Below are positions 1 through 4,485 of a DNA stretch of 9,279 nucleotides, one piece after another. A program made the position numbers and the translations under genes. The notes beneath the pieces are model-generated. The model was not told the DNA's origin. It saw only the letters and a program-made list of their open reading frames with translations, and searched no databases. This DNA comes from Bordetella parapertussis. Its GTDB lineage: Bacteria; Pseudomonadota; Gammaproteobacteria; Burkholderiales; Burkholderiaceae_C. Positions within the stretch are counted from its first letter, which is position 1, and each line of letters opens with the position of its first letter. The stretch lies in assembly GCA_945875935.1 (NCBI GenBank), contig CAMCNE010000091.1, positions 1 to 9,279 of the forward strand. The letters are read 5' to 3'.

Positions 1-698
1 GCAGGCGTGAACCAGCACTGCCAGCCCGCACGCTGGGCGGCCAGGCAGAAATCGGTTTCCTCGAAGTACAAAAAGAAGCCCTCGTCCATCAGGCCCACCG
101 TCTCGAACACTTGCCGGCGCACCAGCATGCTGCAGCCCGACACCCAGTCAACCCGCGCCGGCTGATCGCCCATGCGCTGCGCGACCGTCCATCGCTTGAG
201 CAGCCGCGTGACCACGCCCAGACGCAGCCCCGACTCCAGATTGCCGATGGCCGACGGAAAGCGAAACGCATAGGGCCACGGCGTGCCATCGGGGTCATCG
301 ATGCCGCTGCCGCAGATGCCGGCTTCGGGATGCTCGCTGGCAAAGCCCACCAGCGCTTGCAATGCGCCAGGCTGCACCACGGTGTCGGGGTTGAGCAGCC
401 AGAAAAAATCCGGCGCCGGGCCGCTGTTCAGCGCGGGTCTGACCGCCACGTTGTTGCCGTAGGCAAAGCCCCCGTTGAGCGGCGCACGCACCAGCGTCGC
501 CCATGGGGCCCAGCCCGCGTCCTGAATAGCCGCATCGATCACATCGGCCGACCCATCGCCCGACACGTTGTCGACCACCGTCACCCGCGTGTTGCCATGG
601 GCCAGCACCTGGTCTTGCAGCGAGCGCAGGCAATCCACGACCAGCGCGGCCGTGCGGTAGTTGACGATGACAACGAGAACCGATGCGTCCGTCTTCAT
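1..698 (-). CDS. Family 2 glycosyltransferase, rhamnosyltransferase-like (3' end outside the window)
   Basis: Cytoplasmic or membrane-associated transferase that moves a sugar from a nucleotide-sugar donor onto a growing glycan, probably a surface polysaccharide. Donor and acceptor cannot be told from sequence. Read leftwards from the ATG at 698 it gives 232 full codons without a stop. It opens with the GT-A Rossmann strand (VLVVIVNYRTA, residues 7-17), followed by VVDNVSGDGS (41-50) and a NGGFAYGNN segment (75-83). The metal/nucleotide-binding stretch LNPDT is at 102-106, DWVSGCSMLVRR at 184-195, and DEGFFLYFEETDFC at 205-218. These last two blocks are typical of the WbbL/RfbF-like rhamnosyltransferase branch of GT2. 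Family members are usually about 280-320 residues, so some 50-90 residues lie beyond the left edge. No clear Shine-Dalgarno sequence precedes the ATG. An in-frame TTG or CTG start further upstream cannot be excluded, but the ATG fits the family N-terminus. Family is certain, exact role is not. Confidence 0.9.
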   Translation of the reverse strand, partial: MKTDASVLVVIVNYRTAALVVDCLRSLQDQVLAHGNTRVTVVDNVSGDGSADVIDAAIQDAGWAPWATLVRAPLNGGFAYGNNVAVRPALNSGPAPDFFWLLNPDTVVQPGALQALVGFASEHPEAGICGSGIDDPDGTPWPYAFRFPSAIGNLESGLRLGVVTRLLKRWTVAQRMGDQPARVDWVSGCSMLVRRQVFETVGLMDEGFFLYFEETDFCLAAQRAGWQCWFTP

Positions 699-805
699 GC
701 AATGGGTGGTGGCTTGGGCGCGCGGCAGGGCGCCGCGGGCAACTGGCTCATTGTCCGCGAGCAAGTTGCTTCGCGATCACCCACCGCGCGGCCGGCGCCC
801 CGCCC

Positions 806-811
806 TAGAAT
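806..811 (+). promoter_or_regulatory. Possible -10 box of the tRNA-Gly gene
   Basis: TAGAAT sits 10 bases before the first base of the tRNA, which would put transcription start a few bases upstream of the mature 5' end. No convincing -35 hexamer is found 16-18 bases upstream in this GC-rich stretch, so the call rests on position and a five-of-six match to TATAAT. Confidence 0.35.
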
Positions 812-821
812 GAATTTGTTC

Positions 822-895
822 GCGGGTGTAGTTCAATGGCAGAACTTTTGCTTCCCAAGCAAATAGCGTGGGTTCGATTCCCATCACCCGCTCCA
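822..895 (+). tRNA. tRNA-Gly (anticodon CCC)
   Basis: Complete 74-base cloverleaf with encoded CCA, decoding the glycine codon GGG. The acceptor stem is GCGGGTG (822-828) with CACCCGC (885-891), discriminator T892 and CCA at 893-895. The D arm is GTTC/GAAC (831-834 and 842-845). The anticodon stem is TTTGC/GCAAA (847-851 and 859-863) around loop TTCCCAA, with anticodon CCC at 854-856. The variable loop is four bases. The T arm is GTGGG/CCCAT (868-872 and 880-884, one G-T pair) around loop TTCGATT. All stems pair and conserved loop bases are present, so it should be functional. It is a lone tRNA gene followed directly by its own terminator. No integrase or duplicated 3' end is seen nearby, so nothing shows it is used as an integration site. 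Confidence 0.97.
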
Positions 896-904
896 GACCT
901 CAGG

Positions 905-936
905 CCCCTGCGCACCCGCCGCCCAGGGGTCTTTTT
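905..936 (+). terminator. Intrinsic terminator after tRNA-Gly
   Basis: A six-base-pair stem, CCCCTG (905-910) with CAGGGG (924-929), is followed by TCTTTTT (930-936). It lies nine bases after the tRNA CCA end in the same direction. The loop is rather long (13 bases), but position and T-tract make a Rho-independent terminator for the tRNA transcript the natural reading. Confidence 0.75.
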
Positions 937-950
937 CATGGCGCGCCGCC

Positions 951-992
951 ACCCTCACCCCTGCCCTCTCCCGCTGGGCGGGAGAGGGAGCC
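951..992 (+). repeat. REP-like hairpin repeat, copy A
   Basis: A perfect 11-base-pair hairpin, CCCTCTCCCGC (964-974) and GCGGGAGAGGG (978-988) with loop TGG, is preceded by the asymmetric head ACCCTCACCCCTG. Copy D (1179-1220) is the same except at one base, and the match runs on through a shared ATGCA. Copies B and C carry the same head and stem in the opposite orientation. Palindromic stem, asymmetric head and intergenic placement match the REP/BIME style of proteobacterial repeats. Confidence 0.8.
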
Positions 993-1002
993 CATGCAAG
1001 TC

Positions 1003-1027
1003 CCAACCCCCGCGTCGCGGGAGTTGG
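1003..1027. repeat. Hairpin between repeat copies A and B
   Basis: CCAAC plus CCCGCG (1003-1014) pairs with CGCGGG plus GTTGG (1016-1027), leaving one C-A mismatch and a single-base loop. Its sequence is unrelated to the four flanking repeats. It could be the centre of a composite element bounded by inverted copies A and B/C, or simply another intergenic hairpin. There is no T-tract, so it is not a typical terminator. Confidence 0.55.
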
Positions 1028-1037
1028 CTGTTCAAGT

Positions 1038-1076
1038 CCCCTCTCCCACCTGTGGGAGAGGGCCAGGGTGAGGGTG
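1038..1076 (-). repeat. REP-like hairpin repeat, copy B
   Basis: Stem CCCTCTCCCAC (1039-1049) with GTGGGAGAGGG (1052-1062), followed by the tail CCAGGGTGAGGGTG. The tail is the reverse complement of the head of copies A and D, so this copy is inverted relative to them. The stem tip differs from A and D but stays base-paired (AC/GT in place of GC/GC), a compensatory change that suggests the fold matters. Confidence 0.8.
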
Positions 1077-1083
1077 TGTCCAT

Positions 1084-1117
1084 CCCCTCTCCCTGCGGGA
1101 GAGGGTCAGGGTGAGGG
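1084..1117 (-). repeat. REP-like hairpin repeat, copy C
   Basis: Stem CCCTCTCCC (1085-1093) with GGGAGAGGG (1097-1105) and loop TGC, then the tail TCAGGGTGAGGG. Same orientation as copy B, only seven bases after it, and inverted relative to A and D. It is the shortest copy, lacking the two base pairs at the tip. Confidence 0.8.
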
Positions 1118-1135
1118 TTGAATTTCTCCACCCAC

Positions 1136-1163
1136 AAAAAAACCGGCCACAAGGGCCGGTTTT
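1136..1163 (-). terminator. Intrinsic terminator of the mipA-like gene
   Basis: Read leftwards, GGCC/CCGG arms (1154-1159 and 1143-1148) form a GC-rich stem with a five-base loop, followed by seven Ts (complement of the A run 1136-1142). The A/T flanks extend the stem to ten pairs (1139-1148 with 1154-1163). The longer T-tract is on the leftward strand, matching the leftward gene that ends at 1227. A shorter T run (1160-1163) could give weak termination rightwards too. Confidence 0.88.
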
Positions 1164-1178
1164 GCAGTGTCGGGCGTC

Positions 1179-1220
1179 ACCCTCACCCCAGCCCTCTCCC
1201 GCTGGGCGGGAGAGGGAGCC
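1179..1220 (+). repeat. REP-like hairpin repeat, copy D
   Basis: Hairpin CCCTCTCCCGC (1192-1202) / GCGGGAGAGGG (1206-1216), loop TGG, with head ACCCTCACCCCAG. It differs from copy A at one base in 42, and the similarity continues through ATGCA at 1222-1226. It therefore touches the stop codon of the mipA-like gene at 1227-1229 and lies between that stop and the gene's terminator, so it is transcribed in the 3' untranslated region. Confidence 0.82.
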
Positions 1221-1226
1221 GATGCA

Positions 1227-2048
1227 TCAGAAGATGTAGCTCACCCCAAGGCCATAGATCCATTGGCTGGAGTCGCCCTGCTGCGAGACGATCGGGCTGT
1301 CCTTGGCGTCGTCCATCAGCTTTTGGTAGCGAAAGCCGCCCGAAAACATCCAGCGACGGTCCATGATGTAAGTCAAGCCGATCGGAAAGTTCACGCCAAT
1401 GAGGCCGGACTTGGCGTCGTACGCATTGCCACCCAGAGACGGGAACAAAGCGATGTCGCTGCCGGTCACGCCGTAGTACGTTTTCATGTACTTGCTGTCG
1501 CCAAAGGACGTGCCGACACCGAACGTGCCGACCAACTCCTTGCTGAAGGGTTGCCAGTAGATGACCTTCGCGGTGTACAGCGCACCGGTGTTGGCACCCG
1601 AACCGTCCACGCTGAACGCCAGCTGGTGCAGCGGCACCTGGCTCAGTTTCAGGTTGTACTGGATGAAGGCGCCGACGCCGACTTCGGCGTCGATCTTCTT
1701 CATCTGCTTGACGACGTTGTCGTCGACGTCGCGGTCTCGCTCACCGCGGTAGCTCAGCATGGGGCCGAAGCGCCACCCTTCGTCATCGATCACATTGAGC
1801 TGGAGGTTCGGGCCCAGCCACGTCACGTATCGCTTGGTGCCCTCGAACTGGTAGCGCAGGACTGGCGCGCCTGCGAACGTGTTGTCTTTGGAGCCGTTGT
1901 AGTCAGGCACCATGCCGACACTGATGCCGATGACGTTCAGACCCAGGTCTGCGGGGGGCTCGAACTGGGCGTGGACCGCGGGCGCGGCGAGCATGCCGAC
2001 CAGCATGCAGGCGGCACCCAGAAGTGCCTTGATGTGTTTGGTGTTCAT
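1227..2048 (-). CDS. MipA/OmpV-family outer membrane protein
   Basis: Predicted 273-residue outer membrane beta-barrel. In Escherichia coli the family founder MipA is a scaffold linking murein synthase to lytic transglycosylase. Other members are porin-like or linked to antibiotic uptake or envelope stress, so the role here is open. Residues 1-27 form a signal peptide (charged MNTKHIK, hydrophobic core, cleavage after AVHA). Family marks are PDYNGSKD (48-55), LGPNLQLNV (78-86), FGPMLSYRGERD (94-105), YYGVTG (191-196), and DAKDSPIV (247-254) before the last strand. The chain ends in YIF, with the terminal Phe typical of outer membrane barrels. Start at 2048 was chosen because it gives the signal peptide directly and has GAGGAA (2056-2061) seven bases upstream. 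A longer reading from 2177 would bury the signal peptide behind 43 unlikely residues. The gene is monocistronic in appearance, with its own terminator. Confidence 0.9.
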   Translation of the reverse strand: MNTKHIKALLGAACMLVGMLAAPAVHAQFEPPADLGLNVIGISVGMVPDYNGSKDNTFAGAPVLRYQFEGTKRYVTWLGPNLQLNVIDDEGWRFGPMLSYRGERDRDVDDNVVKQMKKIDAEVGVGAFIQYNLKLSQVPLHQLAFSVDGSGANTGALYTAKVIYWQPFSKELVGTFGVGTSFGDSKYMKTYYGVTGSDIALFPSLGGNAYDAKSGLIGVNFPIGLTYIMDRRWMFSGGFRYQKLMDDAKDSPIVSQQGDSSQWIYGLGVSYIF

Positions 2049-2055
2049 CGAAGAG

Positions 2056-2061
2056 TTCCTC
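2056..2061 (-). promoter_or_regulatory. Ribosome binding site of the mipA-like gene
   Basis: Leftward GAGGAA, seven bases before the ATG at 2048. It decides for this start over the longer in-frame alternative at 2177. Confidence 0.75.
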
Positions 2062-2081
2062 GTCTTGATCGTTGCATGGTG

Positions 2082-2106
2082 CAAGTGCTGCAGCGACATG
2101 CACTTG
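2082..2106 (-). promoter_or_regulatory. Hairpin in the mipA-like 5' leader
   Basis: CAAGTGC (2082-2088) and GCACTTG (2100-2106) are perfect inverted repeats around an 11-base loop that contains CTGCAG. They lie between the probable transcription start and the ribosome binding site. It could be an RNA stem in the leader or a protein-binding dyad. No known riboswitch class is recognised. Confidence 0.4.
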
Positions 2107-2113
2107 ATTCTTT

Positions 2114-2129
2114 GGATCCGGCCGGATCC
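2114..2129. promoter_or_regulatory. Perfect 16-bp palindrome at the mipA-like promoter, possible operator
   Basis: GGATCCGGCCGGATCC is its own reverse complement. It begins about where transcription would start if the CATAAT at 2136-2141 is the -10 box, a position where a bound dimeric repressor would block initiation. The regulator is not identified. It may instead fold as a stem in the nascent RNA. Confidence 0.45.
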
Positions 2130-2135
2130 GCAAAA

Positions 2136-2141
2136 ATTATG
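2136..2141 (-). promoter_or_regulatory. Possible -10 box of the mipA-like gene
   Basis: Leftward CATAAT followed by TTTT is the most AT-rich point in an otherwise GC-rich gap and matches TATAAT at five of six bases. No good -35 hexamer is found at the usual distance, so the promoter may need an activator or the call may be wrong. Confidence 0.4.
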
Positions 2142-2241
2142 AGCCACGCGCCAAGGCACGAGCCCGCTGTATTTCATTCAGTGTCGTGCGGCGCAGACGC
2201 CCCGGCCTTGGCCCAAGACCGCACGCCTTGACTCAAGCCGG

Positions 2242-3033
2242 TCAACCCCGTAAAAAATCGGCCAGAGCCTGATGCACATCGGCTCGCTTGAGCACCCCGC
2301 GGTGCCCGGATTGGCGCACGACAAACTCGCTCAGGTGGCCTGTCCATGAATCGAACAGGGCTCTGGAGGCCGCTGCCGGGATGGTGGTGTCTTCGTCGCC
2401 CACGATAAGCAGGCAAGCGCAACGCACCTGGCCGATGTGATCGCGCGAATCGAACTTGTCACGCAGCCACCAGCGCGGCACCCACGGCATCGATCTGCGA
2501 ACGGCCGTGAGCAGTTGATCAAACGGCGATATGAGCGCCAGCCGACGAACCGGGCGGGCCGCTGCCGCCTGAACGGCGAAGCCCGAACCGAGGCTGCGGC
2601 CGGCCACGGCGATGTGTTCGATGGCGATGCCGCCTTCTTTCACCCACCAGTCCAAAACGGCCAGGTTGTCGGCCATCAGTTCGCGCTCGCCGGGCTTGCG
2701 CCAGGCCAGGCCGAGCCGGTCGTATGAAAAGCACAGCACGTGATGACCCGGCAGCGCCGCCAGCGCGCGAAAGATGGACCTCGGGTTCTCGCGACGGCCA
2801 TTGAAATACAGCAGGCCCTGTCGCGGTCCGGGCTCGGCGATGGGGATCGCCACATGGCCGCGCAGCACCTTGCCGTTGACCGGGATGTCGATGGCGCGAA
2901 TGAGGTGGTGCGGCGAATGGGGCACGTCCAGTGGCTTGGACGCCGGAAACAGCATGTGCCGCTGCAGACCGTACATCAAGAGCGCGGCGGCCAGCACCAA
3001 CAGCACGGCGATCAGGCAACTCAGTGTGATCAA
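2242..3033 (-). CDS. Membrane-anchored alpha/beta hydrolase (serine hydrolase)
   Basis: A 263-residue protein of the alpha/beta hydrolase fold, closest in style to the BEM46/YqkD-type hydrolases (COG1073). Substrate unknown. Residues 2-22 are a hydrophobic helix, so the catalytic domain is likely tethered to the inner membrane, probably facing the periplasm (inferred). The nucleophile elbow is GRSLGSG (145-151) with Ser147. The acid is most likely Asp215 in VGDEDTTIP (211-219), and the base is His244 in QSGHRG. SYDRLGLAWRKPGE (103-116) corresponds to the family's conserved strand-4 region. The usual oxyanion HG motif is replaced by YFNGRREN (76-83). The start is TTG at 3033: the first internal ATG would lie after the anchor helix, and GGGG lies about six bases upstream of the TTG. 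A further upstream start cannot be excluded, since the frame stays open back to about 3100. It ends 193 bases before the mipA-like gene, so a separate transcript is likely though read-through is possible. Confidence 0.85.
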   Translation of the reverse strand: MITLSCLIAVLLVLAAALLMYGLQRHMLFPASKPLDVPHSPHHLIRAIDIPVNGKVLRGHVAIPIAEPGPRQGLLYFNGRRENPRSIFRALAALPGHHVLCFSYDRLGLAWRKPGERELMADNLAVLDWWVKEGGIAIEHIAVAGRSLGSGFAVQAAAARPVRRLALISPFDQLLTAVRRSMPWVPRWWLRDKFDSRDHIGQVRCACLLIVGDEDTTIPAAASRALFDSWTGHLSEFVVRQSGHRGVLKRADVHQALADFLRG

Positions 3034-3137
3034 TTCATCCCCGGATGCGCCACGTTGAACAGGCGGGTGCCCGTAGCCGACGGTGGCGCGCTGAATTTAA
3101 CCAACCGGCACCTACGAATCCCGGGGCGCTCCATGAT

Positions 3138-3160
3138 CGGGCGAACTGCGGCATCGCCCG
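3138..3160. promoter_or_regulatory. Inverted repeat upstream of the psiE-like gene
   Basis: CGGGCGA (3138-3144) and TCGCCCG (3154-3160) are perfect 7-bp arms around nine bases, 32 bases before the psiE-like start codon. It may be an operator or a leader stem. The nearby TTACAGT (3164-3170) is a poor -10 candidate. No sequence resembling a PHO box (CTGTCAT repeats) is visible, so phosphate control is not supported by sequence. Confidence 0.35.
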
Positions 3161-3178
3161 TCGTTACAGTGCGCCGTC

Positions 3179-3185
3179 AAAGGAG
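3179..3185 (+). promoter_or_regulatory. Strong ribosome binding site of the psiE-like gene
   Basis: AAAGGAG lies six bases before the ATG at 3192. It fixes this start and rules out the longer in-frame reading from 3045, which would add 49 residues of no membrane or family character. Confidence 0.85.
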
Positions 3186-3191
3186 CCCAAC

Positions 3192-3551
3192 ATGGGAATG
3201 AAACAAGTCATAGATGGAACCGAGAAGTTCTTTCTGGTGGTGATCGCCGTGTTCACGGTGATCGCGATGGGCCAGGAAATGTTCCAGCTCTTCGTACGCG
3301 GCAAAGTCGCGCTGGAAGATCTGTTGCTGATGTTCATCTTTGCCGAGGTGCTGGGCATGCTCGGGGCGTTCTACGCCAGGCAGGGCAACCTCATCATGTT
3401 GCCGCTGTTCATTGCCATGACCGCGCTGAGTCGCTTGATCGTGCTGCAGAGCAAAGAGACCGACCTCGTCGTTTTGCTGTATGAAAGTGGCGCCATCTTG
3501 CTGATTGCGGTGGCTTGCTGGATCGTCAGCCGAATGCGCACGACGCAGTGA
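3192..3551 (+). CDS. PsiE-family small inner membrane protein
   Basis: A 119-residue integral membrane protein of the phosphate-starvation-inducible PsiE family. The family has no known biochemical activity. It was named from a phosphate- and cAMP-regulated gene of Escherichia coli. Four hydrophobic helices are visible, at roughly residues 13-33, 41-61, 67-86 and 93-113, with almost no soluble loops. Family features include the acidic LEDLLLMFIFAEVLGML block (41-57), YARQGN (61-66), and ALSRLIV (78-84). The C-terminus is short and basic (RMRTTQ). Length is slightly below the 130-140 residues usual for the family. The gene stands alone: leftward hydrolase behind it, trmB 66 bases ahead. Co-transcription with trmB is possible, since no clear terminator separates them. 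Family confident, function unknown. Confidence 0.85.
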   Translation: MGMKQVIDGTEKFFLVVIAVFTVIAMGQEMFQLFVRGKVALEDLLLMFIFAEVLGMLGAFYARQGNLIMLPLFIAMTALSRLIVLQSKETDLVVLLYESGAILLIAVACWIVSRMRTTQ

Positions 3552-3617
3552 TGCGCCGATGCTGTACGGCCTTTTTGGCTGCGGCTGCGACTGCGGCTCG
3601 CGCTGCTTGGTAAATCC

Positions 3618-4349
3618 ATGAACCTGCCCACCACTGCGTTGGATCTACCTGAAACGACCGAGCCGATCGGCGAGAGCCCGCCGCATCACCGCGCCATCAA
3701 GTCGTTTGTGCTGCGCGCCGGGCGCATGGGCAGCGGTCAGGTGCGCGCCATGGAAGCACTCGGGCCGGCCTATGTGTTGCCCTATGCCGCGCAGCCGCTG
3801 GATGCGGCCCAGGCGTTCGGCCGCAGCGCGCCGCTGGTGCTCGAGATCGGCTTTGGCATGGGCGACGCCACCGCGGCCATTGCTGCCGCGCTGCCCGACA
3901 CCGACTTTCTGGGCGTCGAGGTGCACTCGCCCGGCGTGGGCGCACTGCTCAAGCTGATCGGCGAACAGGGCCTGGCCAATGTGCGCATCGTGCGGCACGA
4001 CGCGGTCGAGGTGCTTGACCACATGATCGCGCCGGGTTCGCTCGGCGGCGTGCATGTGTTCTTTCCCGACCCGTGGCACAAGAAAAAGCACAACAAGCGC
4101 CGCCTGATCCAGCCCGACTTCGTGGCGCGGCTGTGCACGCGGCTGGCCCCCGGTGGCTATCTGCACTGCGCGACCGACTGGCAGCCCTATGCCCAGCAAA
4201 TGCTCGAGGTGCTCGGCGCCGAGCCCGCGCTGCGCAACACCGCCGAGGGCTACGCGCCGCGCCCCCACTACCGACCGCTGACCAAGTTCGAGCGGCGCGG
4301 CCTCAAACTCGGCCATGGCGTGTGGGACCTGGTGTTCCAGCGCGTGTGA
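3618..4349 (+). CDS. trmB: tRNA (guanine-N7-)-methyltransferase TrmB
   Basis: Cytoplasmic enzyme that transfers a methyl group from S-adenosylmethionine to N7 of guanine 46 in the variable loop of many tRNAs, stabilising the tRNA core. The 243-residue protein matches the family in length. The SAM-binding motif is LEIGFGMGD (75-83) with the acidic strand FLGVEVH (97-103). The hallmark catalytic block FFPDPWHKKKHNKRR spans 148-162, followed by APGGYLHCATDW (177-188) and the C-terminal signature TKFERRG (222-228). All expected key residues are present, so it should be active. The N-terminal 30 residues are a poorly conserved extension containing SFVLRAGRM, the usual start of the conserved region. 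The ATG at 3618 lacks a strong Shine-Dalgarno sequence, so a different start is possible but no better one is seen. Confidence 0.96.
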   Translation: MNLPTTALDLPETTEPIGESPPHHRAIKSFVLRAGRMGSGQVRAMEALGPAYVLPYAAQPLDAAQAFGRSAPLVLEIGFGMGDATAAIAAALPDTDFLGVEVHSPGVGALLKLIGEQGLANVRIVRHDAVEVLDHMIAPGSLGGVHVFFPDPWHKKKHNKRRLIQPDFVARLCTRLAPGGYLHCATDWQPYAQQMLEVLGAEPALRNTAEGYAPRPHYRPLTKFERRGLKLGHGVWDLVFQRV

Positions 4350-4485
4350 TCGAGCGCACCGCACGGCTTTGGTTATCGTGCGCCGTCGCGCTCCAGGCCG
4401 CGACCCGCGCCGCCAAGTCGCCACGCTCGCGCTGATCTGATCGGACTTCGCGTCCACCCCGTTCGCTGCCCCGAGACCGAAGACC

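Noticed and set aside
756..775. Bulged inverted repeat CGCGAGCAA/TTGCTTCGCG upstream of the tRNA
   Set aside because: It folds, but short GC-rich hairpins like this are expected by chance here and it has no clear relation to the -10 box or to a T-tract.
111..866. 251-codon plus-strand open frame opposite the glycosyltransferase and running into the tRNA
   Set aside because: Antisense to clear glycosyltransferase motifs and overlaps the tRNA gene. The translation has no protein-like features.
822..1117. tRNA-associated integrated element using tRNA-Gly as attachment site
   Set aside because: No integrase and no duplicated tRNA 3' end within the window. The hairpin cluster resembles intergenic REP repeats, not an island boundary.
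951..1220. CRISPR array
   Set aside because: The repeats are few, irregularly spaced, in both orientations and strongly self-complementary, with no uniform spacers and no cas genes.
2049..2177. 43-residue N-terminal extension of the mipA-like protein
   Set aside because: It would place the promoter palindrome and leader inside the gene and push the signal peptide inward. The start at 2048 has a ribosome binding site and a normal signal peptide.
1167..2231. 354-codon plus-strand open frame across the mipA-like gene
   Set aside because: Antisense to a gene with a signal peptide, family motifs and terminator. It also starts inside a repeat copy.
2214..2237. Short palindromes (such as CTTGACTCAAG) after the hydrolase stop codon as a terminator
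   Set aside because: Stems are only about five base pairs and no T-tract follows in the leftward direction.
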